A stretch of 12,746 bases of DNA from Phycisphaeraceae bacterium (GTDB taxonomy: Bacteria; Planctomycetota; Phycisphaerae; Phycisphaerales; Phycisphaeraceae), in NCBI GenBank assembly GCA_016763955.1, contig JAESSU010000352.1:1-12746 (forward strand), written 5' to 3'. The notes beneath the pieces are model-generated. The model did not search any database, was not told the origin of the DNA, and saw nothing but the letters and a program-made list of their open reading frames with translations. Shown in pieces: positions 10,001 to 12,746 of this stretch (the stretch's first letter is position 1; the number at the start of each line of letters is the position of its first letter). A program made the translations under genes and the position numbers.

Positions 10001-12687
10001 CTAAACAGGTGTTCACGGGACACGACACCGCCGACAGCCATATTCCCCACGCCCCGGATAACGAGGTTGTATTTGGCGATATCTTCAGTGTTAATTTGGG
10101 TCTCATCGTTATCTAAAATACCATTAAAGTTCGTATCGCCGATAACAGCAACTGCAATACGGTAGAGCCCCGGTTCATCTGCGGTGAATTGGAAGGCGGT
10201 GGATTGCTGTTGGAAAGAATTGACATCACTGTAATCCGTTGCAACGAGACGACCTTGGTTGTCATAGACACCGAGATTCAAAAAGCTGCTGCGATCGATG
10301 AAAAATTCACCGGTGTCTGGGTCTTGGAATTCTAGACCATTTAGGTCAATGGTGATGGTCTGACCGCCCTTTAACGCAACAGCATAATAGTCAACTAGGT
10401 CGATTGAGTTGATGCCATCAAGTTGCCCGTTAAGGTTGATGATGTCGGGTTGATCAAGTCCTGATTCACGGACGGAGCCTAGAACTTGTGCTGTTTCAAA
10501 GGTGTCATTGTGGAATAGGCTTGAGGCTTCATCCAGATAGCCCATGGCAAACAGGTCGCCGTAAGTCAATTTGTCATCATTGAGTTTGAATTCAATTTCG
10601 GTCTGTGCATAAGACGAATCAAGGTTCGAAATATTGACCGTGCTGTTATCAACTTCAATCTGTCCATCAATGGAATTCATAGACAGGACTTGGCCAAGTT
10701 TCCCACCGACATGCAGATTAAACCCTGTCGTATAAGTTACATCGATAGTGCTTTGGGAGCTGACTGTTACAGCTTGCGTGCCGATAAAGGATTTGACCGT
10801 GAGATTTCGCAGATCACCGCCGACGAAGAAGTTGTCATTCACTGAAGGTTGAGAATGGGAAGTACCCACGTCACCTTGCGTATTACCGGTCAGTAGCCAG
10901 CCTGCATAGAAGTCTCCGACTGATCCGGAGATATTAACCTTGCCTGTGATCGTACCATCGATAAAGATGTCGCCGATATTTTGTGAGAATGCGGAGCTTA
11001 GGTCTGTACCGGTGATTTCAAGAATGATTGCTGAGTCATTTGATGCTGTGGTGTTCATCAATGATGTTGCGTTATCAGCAACTAGGAAGCGGTCGTTAAT
11101 AAAGTCATAGCTAATTTCAGAGACCGTATTACGCAACGTGCCATCGGGTGAGACACCTGCAAAGAGTGCTTGAGGCGTTGTGGTTGCACCTGAGTCAAAG
11201 GTCGGAATATCGATTTGAATCAGGCGTCCATTGGTCAGGTCCTGAGCAAAGAGACTGTTGTTTGAGTCAAAGTCCATGGAGCCGATATTGACGGAGCCTG
11301 TTAGATTATCGACATCTGCAAGTGTGCCGATGAGTTGAAGGACATCTTCTCCAGTGGTCGCCGAGACGTTGACTTCGTAGAGTTCATTGCCGTTTGCGAT
11401 GATGTAGAGTGCTTGATGAGCATCTTGGATGTTATCAGTAGCAAAGGCATCGCCGACTCCGTTTGCAAAGGCCATCGTCTGGACGGAAGCGATGTTGTCA
11501 AGGGATCGGATGGGCGTGAAAGTAACCGTGCCATCGAATTCGAGTGTGTCAGCATCAAGGCTATAAACTAGTTCGCCTAGCACTGGGGTATTGGATGTGG
11601 ATTGACGCAAGGTCAGGATGGGATTGGGAGAGGCACCATCATTGTTCACATCGTAGAATTGACCTGTGCTATCCGATGCAAAACCTTGAGCCGTATCAGA
11701 CACAGTTCCTACTGCTGTGAGTTCAATTGCTTCCAAAGCCGTGTTTGTTGCATCGCCGCCCAGAACTGAGTTGCTAATCAGCAGTAATTGTCCCTGACTA
11801 GATGTGTTGTTGTGAACCAGAATCAGGTTGCCGTCAATGTCTGCATCCATACCTGTGATGATGGTGGAGACGTTGTTAAAGCTGATGTCGCCTAGTCGTT
11901 CTGCTATGCCTGGGGTGTTTAGATTGACACGCAGTAAAGAGTCTTTGCTACCATTATTGATCACAGCAAAGAGATCGTTTTGATTGCCAGCGTTAGCGAA
12001 GCTGATGGCTGTGATATCACCTTCAACATCAACAATATTACCGCTGTTGTTTTCTTGTAGGCCTGCAACTTTAGAAGCCACAATGTCATTCATAGCATCG
12101 GCATCAATGTCTGTCGCTGATGTGCCAATCGTATAGAGTGCTTGGCCATTGGTGTCGAAATCATCTGCAATGACATACAACGTGCCGGAGCTTGGGTCGA
12201 CTTCGATGGACATGATTCCGGTGAGTTCATCGTATCCGGTCGTAAAGTTTAGGCTGTTAGCTGCTTTAATGACACCGAGTACTGTCGTGGTGGTGGCTTG
12301 GCCAGTTAACGAATCACGCTCCACACGAACGAGTTGATTTTGCCCATCAATGATAAAGACCGTGCCTGCTGCATTGATGGTCAGGTCGACCACTGAGTCG
12401 ATATCAGCAACAGTTCCAAGATCGTTTTCTGGAACGTATTCATTAATTTCTGCAATGGCAAACAGTTTTTCGGTGGGTGTGTCGTTGAAAATTCCTGTTA
12501 GGCCAAAGTCCAAACCAAGGATGTTGGTAACAGAGGTGCCTACACCTTGAAGCAGAATTTCACTGGGCGTGTGTGTGATGCCGTCGATGATCAAGGCAAG
12601 TTCATTGGCATTGATATCATTGCCAAAGACACCTGACCGGTCGCTGTCGATCACTGCAAGAATTGGGCCGTTAGTCGTTAGCCCCAA
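3847..12687 (-). CDS. Giant secreted-type propeller / beta-solenoid repeat protein, upstream part (ends at in-frame TAA)
   Basis: A 2,946-codon frame, read from a TTG at 12685-12687 to the TAA at 3847-3849. The TTG is only the first permitted start: no ribosome binding site precedes it, no signal peptide follows, and the frame is open for 15 more codons upstream, so the true start is probably elsewhere. Seen directly: very high Asp, Asn, Gly, Ser and Thr, few Lys/Arg, no Cys. Approximate domains: propeller-like 1-565, solenoid 570-700, PPC-like 720-885, solenoid 885-1868, propeller-like 1870-2205, solenoid 2205-2865, then the start of a third propeller-like region cut by the TAA. No catalytic motif was found. 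Known: such architectures are typical of extracellular adhesion or matrix proteins of environmental bacteria. Inferred: an exported structural or binding protein. The frame continues past the TAA without a shift, so this and the downstream open frame were almost certainly one gene. Confidence 0.85.
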   Translation of the reverse strand: MGLTTNGPILAVIDSDRSGVFGNDINANELALIIDGITHTPSEILLQGVGTSVTNILGLDFGLTGIFNDTPTEKLFAIAEINEYVPENDLGTVADIDSVVDLTINAAGTVFIIDGQNQLVRVERDSLTGQATTTTVLGVIKAANSLNFTTGYDELTGIMSIEVDPSSGTLYVIADDFDTNGQALYTIGTSATDIDADAMNDIVASKVAGLQENNSGNIVDVEGDITAISFANAGNQNDLFAVINNGSKDSLLRVNLNTPGIAERLGDISFNNVSTIITGMDADIDGNLILVHNNTSSQGQLLLISNSVLGGDATNTALEAIELTAVGTVSDTAQGFASDSTGQFYDVNNDGASPNPILTLRQSTSNTPVLGELVYSLDADTLEFDGTVTFTPIRSLDNIASVQTMAFANGVGDAFATDNIQDAHQALYIIANGNELYEVNVSATTGEDVLQLIGTLADVDNLTGSVNIGSMDFDSNNSLFAQDLTNGRLIQIDIPTFDSGATTTPQALFAGVSPDGTLRNTVSEISYDFINDRFLVADNATSLMNTTASNDSAIILEITGTDLSSAFSQNIGDIFIDGTITGKVNISGSVGDFYAGWLLTGNTQGDVGTSHSQPSVNDNFFVGGDLRNLTVKSFIGTQAVTVSSQSTIDVTYTTGFNLHVGGKLGQVLSMNSIDGQIEVDNSTVNISNLDSSYAQTEIEFKLNDDKLTYGDLFAMGYLDEASSLFHNDTFETAQVLGSVRESGLDQPDIINLNGQLDGINSIDLVDYYAVALKGGQTITIDLNGLEFQDPDTGEFFIDRSSFLNLGVYDNQGRLVATDYSDVNSFQQQSTAFQFTADEPGLYRIAVAVIGDTNFNGILDNDETQINTEDIAKYNLVIRGVGNMAVGGVVSREHLFSSLAAESLIVRNGDLGAVWVTDTQFYRHGFEGSPNINVQRGDLRVDIAGTIGIASEDFNGLNIEVADGDVGLIQSTVGNLNLDSAIVGGDLQVIDGLSTVYVDITIDAGLGVIRAGDMGTVNSSSIQVNADNLNLDGVIDLIDVEGNFGILGNGTSIDTGLGGNVRFINVGGNVYQDSFFGGGLATSTVLAAGESTILIDDSGAKLTIAPLDSTINTDATSGLVTVLANLEYVTYGVRSSGGQVLISLTSSDGVSVAGYSNGVGNRAEIGTIIALGTGTPVINPDEQVTSIETPPEVDTDGNLIVGPLLQVVINTIDNTAIDVWKVTGSSTTTTGETVGVGDFYQIHNNTKGDIVNVSAASIDSLFSNGSLGLATSSTGTTISPRQVISDVYPFLNQHIGIVSGNVNTITTHEGLGNVIVDGYIGTVNVNHDNINQSDIFEGISAPIFATGDIYYVNIGEGLAASGNGEFAQSGIYSQGFIFDVVNQGEGSDIYGNIVSQQGIGNISLINGVIANSNIMVLNDVAQSVEFTSVYSLSTTAFSQPTVPVTTGLSFEDSDILNAQYQRALRRYNASGGIDRISMTGNGGMIGSNIAANQVNDFVVDNGFGLLNSLFLIAEGNDYGNFTVDGYGIRDVVFKGGNDFNSIVLDTTGGFLDPTSYSLGARPSMQIDGIGSPLNDLIQYLAFSNDMTPADLSSMLANFKAGTVIDQLTLGLFGNLQDTGTAAGVPDIFQAGLLANTQMTGTGNLNTLRAYQVRETANGYHPSEIRFVNQITNFQITDVIQGLELTAGTVGTFSAGSDLLGSNIHIAGEVTNFSIGGDFDIDSSLTVEGYNGFLNSFSVTGNMDGRLTVAGSTNAINVDGDLTGFIELQGANSNLPALVLLDVNHSLSSDNFFVDGDVTTINVGDDATGSLVITGDLRTMNVGTTDNSANTGRLGGDLLMDLLVEGDLGTLLVNGVIEGDVQVYGNVTSQIRANRLTPNVGALLGTSFTNVIDLTAISSTEFYVINENAGAFELYYLLRNADGTFNSSTLRGTLNDGSNLTNVQAIEVDPTDSTKLYVVANDPTDIGTAANGQLHLFVIDITNGLATDILDLDIDFDITEQYSSLSFVGSNLYLVNAIKGVTNYGNQLYKIVGLDGSVALSSTNTGPIDLPTSGGFTPATMYVSAMDTDADGNLRLFITDSTDPDNGSIIELSNPNITSFSIPGLLSGFVSATAFFPSIGFSLPNFSGFSNISSNYSLQIPSYSRSSASSFNTVTLSEIGAVNNATGYTSDNDGLFYQISDNVTDDVLFQTQSVAGTLAQFGLSLISGNVIVHGFLNSITANKGHITGDVMAGGNINAVTVANGSLGLDHRMTLSSTFGDIGNVSVSNGNINAQVVATNGSINSFSSTASSTSTASQVRGDLLATSSINARQLTSMTLGGDIQSGVNINSEYHTNTFNVTGNVEDGASVTLGDLSNATIGGNFKGDLTVNAINGSRPTFTVNGDMDGTANFGENATVVVKGDFGTDSTSNARLNIDGNGWLFVTGDMHGDLIVGSRLEHLTARNIQDSVIVAGGRIDNITVTQDIEDSIIQAGLSAGNDGMFASANNGTGFPTMADTLEGGTLEKIVNLTAKVISNSIIAAGHDINTFRANTSISNSTVVSGFVLGHSAIADALNRNTNGMTTVDIGSPDGLSANERADLLGRADRMLYYGDLGTVALGTGSSTNVDVVAGIDVGNDGVFGTMDDSLIHISDAGTYQGGGISQITNISGNLDGTSYVAADSKIQTNTSGLAGVVVNPSTTDFLASLGHTLNGSPQTQASGNVTYAVANGLIKVQVFGPDTVYVYDSNTGDDLIDAIYIVKGAANTNFTQTSVTIQYSTNTANDTIQIGQIITTDDVKIGNLDFFNLNGTSGSLVLAGDSDSSTPDLWIDATNEVSRIRMTNTNAADSLQVAANFTGYISGRMEEFELGTIDPTARINVAGDIQFLTLISTDFDTTTISTASFFGDTTPDTNYLLSTTDAISGNTASYYVVSTTVNDVTTTQGMIDVYDSMGALQNTYASDVANLTGLE
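4090..6072 (-). other. Beta-solenoid segment 3
   Basis: Residues about 2206-2866. Clear turns: HITGDVMAGGNINAVTV, GDLLATSSINA, GNVEDGASVTLGDLSNATI, NGDMDGTANFG, VVVKGDFG, TGDMHGDLIVGSRLEHLTA, GGRIDNITV, NVAGDIQFLTLI. Two glycine/aspartate loops (5221-5280 and 4801-4866) and a probable helical insert ANERADLLGRADRMLYY near 4920-4975 interrupt the coil. A non-solenoid beta-rich stretch (GPDTVYVYDSNTGDDLIDAI and neighbours, about 4400-4600) may be an inserted small domain that I cannot name. Confidence 0.65.
6073..7083 (-). other. Propeller-like repeat region 2 with Phe/Ser/Pro-rich insert
   Basis: Residues about 1869-2205. Blade-like strands: STEFYVINENAGAFELYYLL, IEVDPTDSTKLYVVANDP, GQLHLFVIDITNGLATDI, LSFVGSNLYLVNAIKG, NQLYKIVGLDGSVALSS, DGNLRLFITDSTDPDNGSI, DNDGLFYQISDN. 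These resemble region 1 and region 3, so the protein appears to repeat a propeller-plus-solenoid unit. A compositionally distinct stretch (6241-6399) interrupts the last blades. Confidence 0.6.
7084..10032 (-). other. Long beta-solenoid segment 2
   Basis: Residues about 885-1868. Dozens of short turns such as NGDLGAVWV, DGDVGLIQSTVGNLNL, GGDLQVIDG, GGNVRFINVGGNVY, GNMDGRLTVAG, DGDVTTINV, TGDLRTMNV and EGDLGTLLVNGVIEGDVQVY. The G-(D/N)-(L/V/M) step followed by alternating hydrophobics is the signature of bactofilin-like or hexapeptide-like solenoids. Interruptions: a beta-rich stretch around 9040-9480 with a Pro-rich linker (ETPPEVDTDG), and two probably helical inserts near 8281-8346 (QYQRALRRYNASGGIDRI) and near 7880-7980 (LIQYLAFSNDMTPADLSSML). 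Inferred role: a long rigid stalk or binding surface outside the cell. Confidence 0.65.
10036..10530 (-). other. PPC-like (pre-peptidase C-terminal) beta-sandwich with EF-hand-like loop
   Basis: Residues about 720-885. The order of motifs fits the PPC family: an opening NDTFETAQVLGSV, a DLVDYYAVALKGGQTITIDL strand pair, LNLGVYDNQGRLVATD, then FTADEPGLYRIAVAVIG and a last strand AKYNLVIRG. Known for the family: a small extracellular jelly-roll domain, often attached to secreted peptidases and large surface proteins, thought to bind substrates or partners. Between the last two strands an insert at 10081-10140 reads GDTNFNGILDNDE, with acidic or Asn residues at loop positions 1, 3, 5, 9 and 12, as in an EF-hand or dockerin calcium loop. 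Confidence 0.7.
10560..10990 (-). other. Short beta-solenoid segment 1
   Basis: Residues about 567-709. Turns with the pattern hydrophobic-x-hydrophobic followed by Gly-Asp/Gly-Ser: NIGDIFIDGTITGKVNISGS, VGGDLRNLTVKSF, LHVGGKLGQVLSMNSIDGQI. The short beta strands recur at irregular intervals, as in bactofilin-like or pectate-lyase-like right-handed solenoids. It links the first propeller-like region to the PPC-like domain. Confidence 0.55.
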
Positions 12688-12732
12688 ACTGGTTTGTGAG
12701 ACCGCAAGTGCTTGGGTTTTATCAATATTCTT
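10990..12732 (-). other. Propeller-like repeat region 1 (DUF4394/YVTN-like)
   Basis: Residues about 1-565 hold repeated blade-like strand patterns ending in a short hydrophobic strand: GTVFIIDGQNQLVRVE, GTLYVIADD, NDLFAVINNG, GNLILVHNN, ALYIIANGNELYEVN, NSLFAQDLTNGRLIQID, INDRFLVADN. The alternation of 'value shown' strands with Asp/Asn/Gly turns is the look of DUF4394, YVTN and NHL-type propeller sequences. Blade number cannot be fixed by eye. The region is already in mid-blade at its beginning (SLGLTTNGPILAVIDSD), which suggests that more coding sequence lies upstream. It also has an N-terminal DSDRSGVFGND loop of possible metal-binding type. Confidence 0.6.
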
Positions 12733-12746
12733 TCAACGTGTTTTGA
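12688..12746 (-). other. Unresolved 5' boundary: in-frame TGA, no recognisable start
   Basis: Reading leftward on the minus strand, an in-frame TGA lies at 12733-12735. The codons after it read KNIDKTQALAVSQTS before the TTG at 12685. There is no ATG, GTG or CTG in that stretch, no Shine-Dalgarno sequence and no hydrophobic signal. One other minus-strand frame is open from the window edge through this stretch (SKHVERILIKPK...). One extra A in the AAAA run at 12717-12720 would join it to the main frame as VERILIKTQALAVSQ, which looks like beta-strand sequence. A frameshift or second nonsense codon is possible, as is a nearby start that I cannot recognise. Confidence 0.5.

Noticed and set aside
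88..12550. Many plus-strand and off-frame open stretches of 60-120 codons
   Set aside because: All overlap the giant minus-strand frame, show no domain pattern or ribosome binding site, and read as antisense or out-of-frame shadows of repeat sequence.
1..12732. Reassignment of TAA as a sense codon in this organism
   Set aside because: Only one TAA, and no TAG or TGA, occurs in 4,244 in-frame codons. A reassigned codon would be expected many times.

Overview
The window is filled by one enormous reading frame on the minus strand. Every codon from 12732 down to 1 (4,244 codons) lies in the same frame, and the only stop among them is a TAA at 3847-3849. I read all in-frame triplets of 1-3846 and found no other stop, so the part downstream of the TAA stays open to the window edge. 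The frame encodes an acidic, Asp/Asn/Gly/Ser/Thr-rich repeat protein with no visible cysteine. It looks like a secreted or surface-displayed giant, not a cytoplasmic enzyme. No RNA gene, mobile element, CRISPR array or second real gene is visible.

Layout in translation order (right to left): propeller-like repeats (about 10990-12732); a short beta-solenoid; a PPC-like beta-sandwich with an EF-hand-like loop (about 10036-10530); a long beta-solenoid of GD(L/V/M)-type turns (about 7084-10032); a second propeller-like region (about 6073-7083) containing an unusual Phe/Ser/Pro-rich segment; a third solenoid (about 4090-6072); a third propeller-like region that spans the TAA (about 2470-4080); a fourth solenoid (about 1330-2460); a Big_5/SbsA-type Ig-like domain (about 967-1323); DxDxDG calcium-type loops (814-921); a second PPC-like domain (about 385-765); and the start of another domain with a VYLNF-type strand (1-300), cut by the window edge.

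The main point of interest is the TAA. It falls exactly where the other propeller-like blades of the same protein have Tyr or Phe. The closest internal copy (around 2548-2595) reads LEY where this one reads LE-stop. The simplest reading is a one-base change from a TAT/TAC codon, so this is an interrupted single gene (a recent nonsense mutation, a sequencing or assembly error, or a read-through codon), not two genes. The 5' end is also unresolved: an in-frame TGA at 12733-12735 precedes the frame, there is no ATG, ribosome binding site or signal peptide, and the first residues already look like the inside of a propeller blade.

Organism: the mix of bactofilin-like solenoid turns, PPC domains, DUF4394-like propellers and dockerin-like loops in one giant protein recalls large extracellular proteins of Planctomycetota and related PVC or marine bacteria. 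This is an inference from remembered architecture; no marker gene in the window confirms it.
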